A stretch of DNA of 64,000 bases from CAWDJT01 sp963828705 (GCA_963828705.1 CAWHGA010000054.1:62001-126000), one strand, 5' to 3'. Shown: positions 9,480 to 19,240, numbered from the stretch's first letter. The notes: a model not told the origin generated them from the letters alone. Translations and numbers: made by a program.

Positions 9480-12180
9480 CTATTCCACCCCCTGAAGGTA
9501 AGCCGTGGCCTGACCATGAATTGTAGGGCTGGCCTCCGGACTCACTCCCAGCAGAATGTCTTTCAACGCAACGATCACTTTCTCTTGGAGCGGCGAACGG
9601 AGTTTTCCCACATGCTGGAAGGTGTTCAAGAGGCGACTTGCGGTCGTGGCGTTGATGGGAGCCAGCTCTTTGACCGTAGCGGCAACCCAGCGAATCCCCT
9701 CATCGCTCCAGACCATCTTCGTATTGACCGCCATCGGCAAGAACAAGGCACGGGCCCAGGTGGGTTGTGTCAAATCGAAGCTGGGCCGTTCTTTTTCCGC
9801 GGCAATCATGGCGAACACATCGGGCTGAGTGCCACTGGCAACCACCCGCAGGTAGTTGGCATAACCGGTAAGATGGCCGCTCCAGGCCTGACAGATTTCT
9901 TCCAGTATCTGCCGGCGCCGCGGCGAACTGCTCCGATTGAGCGCCAAAAGTGCCGTCACCCGGTCCTGGGCCGTGGTGGCCGCAACAAAATGATCCAAAA
10001 TCAGTTGATGGCTGCCGTCACTATCATCCACGACGATCAAGTCCAGGAGTACCTGTTTGAGCAGGCGATCCCCGATGCCGTCCTTGAGGGAGACACCTGG
10101 CAGCCGACTGGTAGGTATCGAGCTGCTGAAATTGCTCCATCAGTTGCCTACGATAAGCCCGATTCACAGCCACCATCAGCTTTTCACGGGCCGCCACCAA
10201 TTCCGGATACCAGGTGCAATAGCGACGCTCTAGAGGCTGCTCATCGATTCTCAGAAAATAGGCTTTGAGGGCCGCCGGCACATGGCGGTCGGAGAGGATC
10301 TCGCCATAGATCTCCAGCCAGTGGGGTTCGACTTCCATGGCCTCGGAGGCCAGCAGTCGGATGCGCTGCTGGTCTGTCAATTGCCGCATGGCATCGACGC
10401 GATTATAAGCGTTGGGGTCGAGACGGATCTGGAGGACTAGGCCTTCCCGTGAGGCGTTGCTGTGTTGAAACGTGCCGTAAAAAGAGAAATCCCGATTCAT
10501 GGAAGCAAACGCGGGAGCTTCAGGAATGTTTTCCAGGACCAGTTCGGCACGCTCCTCGCTAACCTCGAACAACCGGCGGGTACCTTCCATGTCCCGTCCC
10601 GTATGGTCCACCAGGGCCAGTTCAATCGGTATGTGGAAACACTTCAGCCCTTCGGGCAAATCTTGTTGGAAGTGGATGCGGAAACGCTGAACCTCGGGTT
10701 CATATCGAGTGGTGGCTGTTACCCGTGGATAGCCAATGGTGTGGAGCCAATTCTCCTTGAATTGATGAAGCAACCGGCCCGAGACTTCCTCAAAACAGGC
10801 GAAGAACTGGTCACTGTTGGCGTTGCTGTGATGATAGCGGGTGAAATAGAGCCTCTTCCCGGCCCTGAAGACCTCGCTGCCAAGAATCAGACGAAGCATG
10901 CGGATGACTTCGGCAGCTTTTACGTAAGTCACCCCGTCAATGAGTTCATCAGGGTCGTTAAACCCTTCACGGACAATGCGCCCAAGGTGGCCGCCATCCT
11001 CGATGGCTAGCGGCCCCAGCAAGGGGTTGCGAATACCTTCCACCTGGTTCAAACGAACGAAGCCGGGATCAAGCTGATCCGCCATGAACTGGCGCTCCAC
11101 GTCGACAGTGTAGGCTTCGTTAAGCCATACATCAAAGGGGCTTTCCATGGTGGTTTCGCTGCCGCACTGGTTGTGTTCGAATTCATGGACTATCACGGCG
11201 TGCGCATACAGCAGCGACTGGTCCAGGGTGTGTTCCCCGATCAGCGCCGCATCGGTGACGATGGTGGTATTCCCCACGTTTTCCATACCGCCGAAATTCG
11301 ACTTGCTCATGCATATGGTGCGATAGGTGTCCCCCGTGTATTCGTAGTCCTGAGTCTTGCCGATCCAAAGAATCGCTTTCTTAAGGATTTCCATAGGGAG
11401 GCGCACCCCATCTATCGCCCCGGGTGGCGCAAGGTACTCGAGCTGCACTGTCCGCCCGGAGGGATAAGCCAGCTGGTCCACCAACACATCCCAGGTACCG
11501 GCGCAAACCAGGAACAGGTAGGGCGCCATGGGGACAGGATTGTCGTAAGTGATCACCTGGCGGTCAGGTTTGCCGGGTTTGAGGATCGGTTTGCTGTCGG
11601 GATGAAGATGTCGGCAGATATTGCCGTTGCTGATGAGGTGAGTATAGCGGGCATCTGCTTCAATGGTGGTGGTCATGGTACATTTGGCGCGGCAATCATC
11701 AAGTATGGGCATGATCCGCTGGAAACCCCATTGCTGACATTGCGACATAAACTGCTGCGGAGCTCCCGGAGGCGTGACGTCTCGATAAATCCCCTCCAAT
11801 ACATGGTCCGACGGAAAACAACGGGTACTGGTGCGAATCCAGAATCGTTCGCCTGGACCTAGCGTGCGTGGCAGATGGACGAGCAGTCGGTTCTGGCTTT
11901 GCTCGTATTGATATTTCAAGGGTGTACCTTCGCCGAGCGGCTCCAGGGCACCCTGTTCTGCATGCTGGTCGGGCGGATGTTCACACCACTCGACGCGGAT
12001 GATCTCCAAATTGTTGGCATCCAAAGCAAGGCGATCCAACGACTTTCTGGCCGTCAACTCCAGGCAATTGCTTGCTGCCACCCAATGGTCGTCGAAACGG
12101 ATATGAATTCGCAGGTGGTTTAGACTGACCGGCAGTTCGCCAAAGTCTTTGCAGTGATACTTGAAATCCCGTTTTCCCAT
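9480..12180 (-). CDS. pepN: M1-family aminopeptidase (PepN-like), frame break near 10100
   Basis: A zinc aminopeptidase of the M1 family that removes N-terminal residues from peptides. Visible signatures are the exopeptidase motif GGMEN and a zinc site written HEFEHNQCG...NEAY. The usual first Glu of HExxH is thus present, but the spacing is HEFEH-x18-E. The N-terminal beta domain and the DUF3458-type middle and C-terminal helical repeats follow. The last ~180 codons continue in another frame after SAARCL, reaching the stop at 9480; the total length of about 890 residues matches the family. It converges with the glcD-like gene. Confidence 0.85.
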
Positions 12181-12388
12181 AGCCTCCAGCTCCTTTGCGA
12201 ATGCTCCTATACCATTGCCACCGATGGTTGTACAGGTCAGAACCTCAATGCAAACCCTGGCTGTTGCTAGTCTTCCGGCACGGTTTACGATCCCGTCGAA
12301 CTATTGGAACGATATTTGAAAAGTCACAAACCCTGGCGTCTGGGGTTCAGAGTCCAGAAAACGATTCAAAAAAACATGGGTGATGCCC

Positions 12389-12416
12389 TTGACAGAGATC
12401 CTAAAAATGATATGGT
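12389..12416 (+). promoter_or_regulatory. Sigma70-type promoter of the riboswitch/HDOD unit
   Basis: A consensus TTGACA is followed 16 bases later by TATGGT. The predicted transcript start near 12423 lies about 30 bases before the c-di-GMP aptamer. Confidence 0.6.
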
Positions 12417-12454
12417 GTCAATGAGAGCTTAAGGCTTGATCCTCAGCACCTTGG

Positions 12455-12553
12455 GCGCTCGCACTTGAAAAGGGCAAACCATCCGAAAGGGTGGGACGCA
12501 AAGCCACTGGCCTAAGTCAGTACGGATAAGGTCGCAGGGCTGCCGGGTGGACC
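12455..12553 (+). ncRNA. Cyclic di-GMP-I (GEMM) riboswitch
   Basis: The conserved core of the GEMM-I aptamer is present in order: AGGGCAAACC, a short stem closed by a GAAA tetraloop (CCGAAAGG), GTGGGACGCAAAGCC, GGCCTAAG, and finally AGGTCGCAGGGCTGCCGG. GEMM-I RNAs bind c-di-GMP and control the downstream gene. Here the aptamer lies between a consensus promoter and an HDOD-domain gene starting 170 bases later. The leader in between contains a possible hairpin around 12625-12650 (GGAACC/GGTTCC-like) that could be part of the expression platform. Ends are approximate. Confidence 0.88.
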
Positions 12554-12726
12554 AATCAGCAGGTTGAGTTATGCCTTCCCACGTGACGCAATTCGCCCCT
12601 TCTGAGTGTCCACTTTTCTTCCCTGGGAACCCCTTCGGTTCAGTTCCGGACCTGGTTCAATATGGCACCAAGTGCACATATGTTATGCTGCCTCTATGCA
12701 CTCAGGCGTCACGGATGGAGGGTCAC

Positions 12727-13617
12727 ATGCTCAAATCACCCAGCAAAAACGAAATCGAAATGCGCCGGTATGAACTCCTGCTGGAGGACATTCTGGCCAC
12801 AGCTGAGAAGCTCCCACCATTCCCCGATATCATTTGGAAGGTCATGCCACTGATCCAGAGAATGGCACCCGTAAGTGAAATCGAAGCGGTGATCAAGTAT
12901 GACCAAGCCATCACGGCGCGGATTCTTGCTCTAAGTCAGTCCGCCTTCTATGGACGCCGATATGGAATCACTACTTTGCGGGATGCCATCATTGTGTTGG
13001 GCGGTCAAACCTTGCTGCAGGTCGTCATGACAGCCTGTGCCGCTCGGTACTTCCAGGCCCGCATTTCCGGCTATGATGTGCGCGAGGGCAGATTGTGGAA
13101 GCATTCGGTGGCGGCCGCCCTGATGGCGGAAATGCTGGCCAAGCACCGCAAGCAGCGCAGATCGCTCACAATCTTCACCGCTGCGTTGTTGCACGACATT
13201 GGCAAAACCGTCCTGGATCTTTATTTCAAAATCCATGTTCACGCCACGTTGAGTGAAATCAGCGAAGAAGGCATGGACATCCTCGACGCTGAACGGGCCG
13301 CTCTGGGGATCGACCATCAGAAGCTGGGTGAAATCATTGCTTCCCGTTGGCGGTTTCCACCCGAAGTGGCAGCAGCCATTGGCTATCACCATACACCGTT
13401 AAAGATCACCGACCATCGAGAGATTGCAGCCACGGTGTACATGGCCGATCGCCTGGTGAAACGTCTTGACATCCCCACTGAAGAAGGTGAGTCCGTGGGC
13501 GTCGAGCACGACCCGGTCTTTCAAGAACGGGGGATCACACCGGCCTTGGCGGAAGGACTCCAACAACAGGTCGTGGATGCTTTGGAGGGGATCAAGGACT
13601 TCCTGCACAGCGTTTGA
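12727..13617 (+). CDS. HDOD-domain signalling protein under c-di-GMP riboswitch control
   Basis: An HDOD protein of about 296 residues, the output-type domain found in many c-di-GMP and motility regulators. The N-terminal part has the family pattern PPFPDIIWKV and TTLRDAIIVLG. The HD-like helix retains HDIGK, and YHHTP follows later; many HDOD proteins lack intact metal ligands, so a residual HD hydrolase activity cannot be excluded. I chose the ATG at 12727 because GGAGG precedes it; the frame stays open upstream to 12571, but that part overlaps the leader. It is the only gene visibly controlled by the riboswitch. Confidence 0.85.
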   Translation: MLKSPSKNEIEMRRYELLLEDILATAEKLPPFPDIIWKVMPLIQRMAPVSEIEAVIKYDQAITARILALSQSAFYGRRYGITTLRDAIIVLGGQTLLQVVMTACAARYFQARISGYDVREGRLWKHSVAAALMAEMLAKHRKQRRSLTIFTAALLHDIGKTVLDLYFKIHVHATLSEISEEGMDILDAERAALGIDHQKLGEIIASRWRFPPEVAAAIGYHHTPLKITDHREIAATVYMADRLVKRLDIPTEEGESVGVEHDPVFQERGITPALAEGLQQQVVDALEGIKDFLHSV

Positions 13618-14235
13618 CCGGTCCGATTCGCGTCCCATAAATGGATGCTTTGATGCCGGCAGTGCAAAGCACGGGCAGGGCCAGTTTGAGGGCAAAACGC
13701 GGTGGTCAAATCTTGATGCGTTCCTCCCTGCCCTAACCACGCCATGCAGCATTTCGGCAAAGACCCGGAGATGGAATATGGATAACCTACCAGCAGAAAG
13801 TCCTCAAAAGACCCGTCTGAAGGAAGCGGGATTCCCGCGCTAGCTTTCACTGGCCGTTGGCTTGAAGTGCGATGCGGAAACCCAGGACCTCCCTGCACAG
13901 TCCATTGCGAAAGCACGGCCCACAGCAAACCCCAATCCAGCCAGGTCCGTACTCTCCACCGGGCATCGGCGTAGTATCGACCGCCATACCCGTTATAGCC
14001 CGCCATCAGACCTCACAGATCCTCCTGATATAATGGCATATTGCGGTCGTCTTACACCGCATGATATGATCTTGATTGCTTTGATTTCGGGTTCACTCTG
14101 GATTTGGTATGAAACGAGACCATTTGGGTTACGCCTTTGCTTGGTCGAGGCAGCCCGGAGGAGTGCATCGCCAGCCGCACGTATGGCACTCACGGGAGCG
14201 GCCATGATGACTGCAGGCGCTTCCTGAGTCAGATA

Positions 14236-14254
14236 CCTCCGGCAAAGCCGGAGG
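14236..14254. repeat. REP-like hairpin 1
   Basis: CCTCCGGC-AAA-GCCGGAGG, a perfect 8-base-pair stem with a 3-base loop. It is very similar to the hairpin at 14449-14467. Confidence 0.6.
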
Positions 14255-14267
14255 CTTGAAAGTGTTA

Positions 14268-14282
14268 GCCCCTCAAAGGGGC
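14268..14282. repeat. Short hairpin between REP-like elements
   Basis: GCCCCT-CAA-AGGGGC, a 6-base-pair stem 13 bases after the first REP-like hairpin. Paired hairpins of this kind are also typical of the ends of IS200/IS605-type elements. Confidence 0.45.
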
Positions 14283-14448
14283 TTGAAGCATCTCGCGGAG
14301 ACATCAGTACTGGGTGCTCGCTCCTTGTGGTACTCTCCAGATGTCGACTCTAACCTGTGCGACTCTTGGTTTTATGTGGCATTCCTCGAAGGGTATGCCA
14401 TTCTGGACCCCCAAAGACGTACTCCCGGAAATGTCAGACTCTGGGAGT

Positions 14449-14467
14449 CCCCCGGCAGAGCCGGGGG
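14449..14467. repeat. REP-like hairpin 2
   Basis: CCCCCGGC-AGA-GCCGGGGG, a perfect 8-base-pair stem with a 3-base loop. It differs from hairpin 1 by a compensated T/A to C/G pair change. Confidence 0.6.
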
Positions 14468-14627
14468 TTTACCCAAGTGAAATCAATTCCATCGGTTTTT
14501 GACGGCAGGGGCTGTTCCGTGCAGGCTGTTGGGTATCTGCCCCAGATCCGTGCAAGGCCTATCAGTGAGATCCCTCTGACAATGGATGATAGGGTTCCGT
14601 GGCAGGCCGGAAGGAGAATGATGTCCA

Positions 14628-17384
14628 ATGATGGACCTGGAGCGGGCCGTCTATCGCGCACTTAGTGAGCAAGTCGCGCTTGGCATTCTGACCACCGATG
14701 CCGAGTTCCACATCCGCAGTTGGAATCGTTGGCTGGAAATCCATAGCGGACTGAGTTCGGCCCAAATCCTGGGGTGCCATTTGTTTGCAGCTTTTCCCGA
14801 TCTTGCTATCCGCGAGCTGGACCGATGCTACCATGAAGCCGTGGCTGGCCGCGCGGTCTTTGTGGCCCAACGGCTGCACCGCTACCTATTGCCCATACCA
14901 ACGCCGATGGCCGATTCCGGATTGGACTTCATGCAGCAGAACGCCCGCATCACCCCTCTGGTGGAGGGTGATCAGGTCGTGGGCACCGTTACCGTCATCG
15001 AAGACGTTACGGAACGGGTGGTCCGAGAAGTGGAGTTGCAGGATCACATGGCCAAACTCAATGTAGTAGAAGAAACCCTGCGCCAAAGCGAAGCTCATTT
15101 TCGCTCGATCCTCGAACACACCTCCGACATCACCTGCATCCTCGATGCTGAAGGAACTCTGCACTATGTAAGTCCCTCTCTGGAACGGAACCTTGGCTAC
15201 CAGCCCAAGGAATGGGTGGGCCGTAATGTCTTTCATCTCATTCACGCTGACGATCTCCCGATTGTTCTCAAGAGCCTTCAAGGAAGCATTGCGCCTAAAG
15301 AGCGCCCAATCCCGGTGCAGCTCCGCATCCGTCATCGTGATGGCACCTGGCGCATGCACGAAGCCACTGGAAGAGGTGTGCCAGTTGCCTCAGGCAGCCG
15401 GAGAGTGGTCATCAGCACCCGTGACATTTCGGTGCGCAAGGAGACGGAGCGGGCTTTGGCGCACGAAGTGACGGTCAACGCCGCCTTAGCACAACTTTCT
15501 ACCGCATTGCTTTCAGAGGCTTCAATTGAAGACATATCCCGCGACCTCCTGGCCCAAGCACAACAACTTACCGAGAGCCCCCAGGGGTTTGTGGGTTACA
15601 TCGACCCACAATCAGGGCTGTTGGTCTCGGCTACTATGACCGACGGCATTCTAGAGAATTGCAGTGTTGCCGACAAGAAAACCATCTTTTCAAAATGCGA
15701 TGGGCTATGGACATGGGTGATCAATCATCGCCAGCCGTTGTTGACCAACCAGCCGATGGCCGACCCCAGATCGGCAAAGATGCCCCCCGGTCACATGCCT
15801 ATCCAGCGTTTCCTGTCCGTACCCGCAGTGATGGGTGACACTCTCGTGGGGCTGATTTCACTTGCCAATTCTCCCCGGGACTACACGGAACATGACGAAG
15901 CGGTGGTGAGACGGCTCGCGACCATCTGCGCCATCGCCTTCAAGAACCGGCAGGCAAAGGCCTGCCTTGACGAGGAGCGCAATTTTGTCACGGCCGTGTT
16001 GGATACAGCGGGCGCCTTGGTGGTGGTGTTGGACCGCGACGGTCACATCGAACGCTTCAACCGCGCCTGTGAATCAATTACCGGCTATTCCTTTGAGGAA
16101 GTACGAGGGAAGCTGGTTTGGGACGTGTTTGCGCTGCCGGAGGAAAAGAACCAGGTAATGGCCGCTGTTCAGCAAATCCAGATTGGACAACCGATTCACG
16201 AGGTCGAACACCACTGGATTGCCAAGAGCGGTGAACAGCGCCTGATTGCCTGGTCCAATACCGTCCTGCTGGACGATACCGGCCTGGTCCGGCACATCAT
16301 CGGCACCGGTATCGACGTTACCGAACGTCGCAAAGCCGAACAGGCACTCCAGACCTCCACGGAGAAGCTGACCGCATGGGTCAACGAACTGGAGATGCGC
16401 AATCGCGACATCACCCTGCTCAACGAAATGACCGACCTGCTGCAAACTTGTATCGATGCACAAGAAGCCTATGCAGTCACAGCACGCTCCCTTCCGCAGA
16501 TTTTTGCCAATGAATCAGGCGCTCTCTACGTGCTGAGCGACTCCCATAATTTTCTGGAGGCCGTTGCCACTTGGGGCGATGCCGCGAGGATGGAAAAGGT
16601 GTTTCGTCCACAGGAATGCTGGGCTCTTCGGCGTGGACGATTGCATGTGGTGGAGCCGCCAGGGATGGGGCTGCAGTGCATCCATGTGGATTCGAACATT
16701 GGGGTTGGTTACCTGTGCATGCCGATGATGGCGCAAGGCGAGGCGGTGGGACTGTTGCATCTGGCCGGCAGTTCATCATCCGCGAAACTTACCGAAGCCA
16801 AACAAGGTCTGGCGGTGACCGTTACTGAGCACATCGCCTTAGCGCTCGCCAACCTCAAGCTACGCGAAACCCTGCGTAATCAGTCGGTGCGAGATCCCCT
16901 AACGGGTCTTTTTAATCGACGTTACATGGAGGAATCCCTGGAGCGCGAATTCAGCCGTGCCAGCCGCAATCAACGCGCCCTAGGCGTGATCATGATCGAT
17001 ATCGATCATTTCAAGCATTTCAACGACGCCTTCGGCCACGAAGCGGGAGACACCCTGCTGCGTGAATTGGGCAGCTTCCTGCAAGCCGGTATTCGCGAGG
17101 GGGACATCGCCTGTCGCTACGGCGGCGAGGAGTTCCTCTTGATCCTGCCGGAGGTGACCCTCCCGGCGATGATTCAACGTGCTGAACAAATGCGTGAAGA
17201 TTTCAAACGAAAGACGATCAGATATAGCGGCCAGTCTCTTGGAAGCGTCACATTGTCGTTTGGTGCAGCGATGTTTCCATTGCACGCTGCAACCGCCAAC
17301 GCATTGTTGCGCAAGGCTGACCAGGCACTCTATCGTGCCAAAGAAGCTGGCCGCGACCGGGTAGAAACGGTCCCCGAGGATTGA
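14628..17384 (+). CDS. Multi-sensor diguanylate cyclase (PAS/GAF/GGDEF)
   Basis: A 918-residue c-di-GMP synthase without membrane segments. In order: PAS (about 10-130), PAS (about 155-280), GAF (about 300-440), PAS/PAC (about 450-570, SITGYSFEEV), a second GAF-like region (about 600-740) and a C-terminal GGDEF domain. The active site reads RYGGEEF with the substrate motif FKHFNDAFGHEAGD, so catalysis should be intact; an inhibitory RxxD precedes it (IREGDIACRYGGEE). The start at 14628 has AAGGAG 12 bases upstream. It sits between a c-di-GMP-riboswitch-controlled HDOD gene and a PilZ gene, making a local c-di-GMP module. Confidence 0.92.
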   Translation: MMDLERAVYRALSEQVALGILTTDAEFHIRSWNRWLEIHSGLSSAQILGCHLFAAFPDLAIRELDRCYHEAVAGRAVFVAQRLHRYLLPIPTPMADSGLDFMQQNARITPLVEGDQVVGTVTVIEDVTERVVREVELQDHMAKLNVVEETLRQSEAHFRSILEHTSDITCILDAEGTLHYVSPSLERNLGYQPKEWVGRNVFHLIHADDLPIVLKSLQGSIAPKERPIPVQLRIRHRDGTWRMHEATGRGVPVASGSRRVVISTRDISVRKETERALAHEVTVNAALAQLSTALLSEASIEDISRDLLAQAQQLTESPQGFVGYIDPQSGLLVSATMTDGILENCSVADKKTIFSKCDGLWTWVINHRQPLLTNQPMADPRSAKMPPGHMPIQRFLSVPAVMGDTLVGLISLANSPRDYTEHDEAVVRRLATICAIAFKNRQAKACLDEERNFVTAVLDTAGALVVVLDRDGHIERFNRACESITGYSFEEVRGKLVWDVFALPEEKNQVMAAVQQIQIGQPIHEVEHHWIAKSGEQRLIAWSNTVLLDDTGLVRHIIGTGIDVTERRKAEQALQTSTEKLTAWVNELEMRNRDITLLNEMTDLLQTCIDAQEAYAVTARSLPQIFANESGALYVLSDSHNFLEAVATWGDAARMEKVFRPQECWALRRGRLHVVEPPGMGLQCIHVDSNIGVGYLCMPMMAQGEAVGLLHLAGSSSSAKLTEAKQGLAVTVTEHIALALANLKLRETLRNQSVRDPLTGLFNRRYMEESLEREFSRASRNQRALGVIMIDIDHFKHFNDAFGHEAGDTLLRELGSFLQAGIREGDIACRYGGEEFLLILPEVTLPAMIQRAEQMREDFKRKTIRYSGQSLGSVTLSFGAAMFPLHAATANALLRKADQALYRAKEAGRDRVETVPED

Positions 17385-17465
17385 TCTCGGCAGATCGGGT
17401 TCGATTCAACCGTTACGCGTGGCCTTGAGATCGCGCAGCCTTAAGAGAACGACACCCCAGGGCAA

Positions 17466-18099
17466 TCAGCGGTAAGATAGTACCTTGCCTACGAAACCAT
17501 CGATGGCTTCCCGCAATGAATCGGAAGGCTGCTCAAAACTGACGCCCAGTGTCATTCGATGGATGTCCAGAGTCAGGTTCTTGATTATGCCGGGCGCCTT
17601 TAGCGGAGTGACCGCATTGCTCAGCTGAAAGGTCAGGGTCACCGATTCATCCATCTGGACCTGCGGCATTCCTTGTCTTGGTGTACTCTCCACAACGAAT
17701 TTGCAGCCATCCGCACTGATATCCAAGATGAACCCCTGGTAATCGATCTCACCAATGGCTATTACCACCGAAACAAAACAGTCGACTCGTTCCGCTTTGC
17801 GGAGATTCAGTATTTCAAAAGAGCTCGGGATAGGTAAGGAACGCCAGGGGCGCAGGTTTGATCACGTGATTCAGGACGATGCAGTAAAACCCGTAAACGG
17901 TGCCGGCATAGACACAGCGCACAGTAGCGCGATTGCCTTCATGAAGCCTGTTGAGGACACCAGATATGATCGGAACTCGAACCAACAGGTACTGATCCGT
18001 TTCCAACCCCACCAACTGACATTTCAGACTCACACTCATCCCCGCCAGTTGGATCTGCATCTGAGCTCCCAGACCAATGCTGAAACTCTTAACCTGCAT
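17466..18099 (-). CDS. YcgR-like PilZ-domain c-di-GMP receptor (frame break at 17817-17820)
   Basis: The N-terminal half (about 95 residues) resembles the YcgR/PilZN flagellar-brake domain. The C-terminal half is a PilZ domain with the two c-di-GMP binding motifs RKAERV (RxxxR) and DISADGCKF (DxSxxG). The two halves are in different frames. Removing one base from the TTTT run (AAAA at 17817-17820 on the plus strand) gives an uninterrupted YPELFEILNLRKAERV. Such proteins slow flagellar rotation or act on other outputs when c-di-GMP is bound. It is convergent with the GGDEF gene upstream. The frame break is probably a sequencing error, as both halves are well conserved. Confidence 0.8.
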
Positions 18100-18233
18100 C
18101 TGCTTTCATCGCCTCACTGTCTATAGTAAGGAAGCTTTGTTCAACGGACGCTTCCTGTTTCAGCAGGGAAGAACGCCAAGGACGGTAGCCTCTGGAGTGG
18201 CGACCTATCCCTGGCACAAATAGGAGTAAGCCC

Positions 18234-18428
18234 TCATCCGATGACGTTTTCGCCAAGGCGTGCTGCCCCCCGCGACAGCACCTCCGCCATCGCCAGGTTT
18301 TGTTCTTGGGCCACCAGCTTACCCATGGATCGATAATGATTTGGACTGTGAGCGAGAATGAGCAGCTGGTGACCACCGTCGTATCGAACTTTGTTGCCAA
18401 GCAGACAAGAACTGATTCCAACCTTTAT
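18234..18428 (-). pseudogene. Internally deleted DUF523-DUF1722 (YbgA-type) remnant
   Basis: About 64 codons join the first residues of a DUF523 domain (VGISSCLLGNKVRYDGGH) directly to a DUF1722 segment (LLILAHSPNHYRSMGKLVA) and stop at 18234. In complete proteins about 190 residues separate these parts. The frame has no normal start codon: an ATA stands where an ATG would be expected, with a stop two codons before it. It lies 65 bases downstream of the ferredoxin:thioredoxin reductase gene on the same strand. I read it as the residue of a deletion; an assembly collapse is an alternative. Confidence 0.6.
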
Positions 18429-18493
18429 GTGTCAATCCATAGCCGCAGGCACCCGATTCCGACACTTCAACACCACGATCCCCTTCCATCAGG

Positions 18494-18832
18494 TCACGAG
18501 TTCCCGAAGGATTTGTTCGCAGGGCGCCGCTCCGGCACATAGACATGGGGAATCTGTTCCTCATTCCATTCTTGGGACACATACAGACTACAGTAACAGC
18601 TGCCGTATTCGGCAACATCAGAGGCTCGATACACGCAGGGACAGATGATGTCCTGGTCTTTCTCCCGATTCCCCTTGGCGAGCCGGCAGGGGCAACTCAT
18701 GTAGCCGTAACGTTCCTTGTTGGTGAGCAGTCCATCCAGCAACTCAAGCACCAGTTCCTTGTCATTACTAAAGAAATACCCTTTTTTCTCCTGGGTTTCC
18801 CGGAGCATCTCATAGAGCTTGAATTTGTCCAT
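18494..18832 (-). CDS. Ferredoxin:thioredoxin reductase catalytic subunit
   Basis: A 112-residue FTR catalytic chain with the full cysteine pattern CPCRLA...CPC...CYCSLY, which holds the [4Fe-4S] cluster and the redox-active disulfide. It transfers electrons from ferredoxin to thioredoxin- or glutaredoxin-like proteins. Its ATG overlaps the stop of the preceding glutaredoxin gene (TGATG), so the two are translationally coupled and likely partners. An in-frame GTG just upstream is possible but unlikely. Confidence 0.88.
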   Translation of the reverse strand: MDKFKLYEMLRETQEKKGYFFSNDKELVLELLDGLLTNKERYGYMSCPCRLAKGNREKDQDIICPCVYRASDVAEYGSCYCSLYVSQEWNEEQIPHVYVPERRPANKSFGNS

Positions 18833-19085
18833 CACTGGTTAAGCGCCTCCTTGATCTCCTTCTCACGATATCCAACTATAATCTTATCGCCAATAACAAT
18901 GGTCGGAAACGAACAATCCGGATTTAGCTTCTTGACCTCTTCTAGAATGCTTGACTGAGCATCGCCATCAAGTTTGTCGACATCGATACATTCAAACTGA
19001 ACGCCACAGTCGTGAGCAGTTTCTTGGTGCTCTTGCAATGACCACAGGTACTCAGTGTGTAGATCTTGACTGAACATTCATCCAT
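18832..19085 (-). CDS. Glutaredoxin-like protein, CGHC type (frame break near 19015)
   Basis: A glutaredoxin of about 84 residues whose active site is read in the first frame from the ATG at 19085 (VKIYTLSTCGHCKSTKKLLT). After one missing base near 19015 the remainder continues in another frame (DCGVQFECIDVDKLDGDAQ, then FPTIVIGDKIIVGYREKEI). A GGAGG precedes the ATG by 7 bases. It forms a two-gene operon with the overlapping FTR catalytic chain, so it is likely the electron acceptor of that reductase. Without the frame correction the apparent product would lack the CxxC. Confidence 0.8.
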
Positions 19086-19240
19086 AAACAGCCTCCAATT
19101 AGTGTTGGTCCAGACATTGGCAAATTAGCCGGAGATCATTCCACCACCCAGACCGTACAATCCCTGAGCTTCCCGCACGATTTTGTTGGACACGCTGCCG
19201 AAAAGAAACTCATCTCGATCGTTCGTGATCCGTGTCCAGG

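Larger units (their letters stand above)
13618..14627. other. 1-kb gene-free stretch with REP-like hairpins
   Basis: No intact gene is supported here. The minus strand has open frames of up to about 160 codons with no family resemblance, and one short stretch (VLGFRIALQ, about 13860-13910) that echoes the end of formylglycine-generating-enzyme-type proteins. The segment 14236-14467 carries three compact hairpins described separately. A decayed gene or insertion element is possible. Confidence 0.4.

Noticed and set aside
10700..11200. M1 aminopeptidase considered inactive because of an unusual zinc motif
   Set aside because: HEFEH and the downstream NEAY Glu are present, so the catalytic zinc site is intact.
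13521..14006. 161-codon minus-strand open frame and a VLGFRIALQ stretch like the end of formylglycine-generating-enzyme proteins
   Set aside because: The similarity is limited to a few residues in a different frame, with no ribosome site or domain context; not enough for a gene or for a diversity-generating target.
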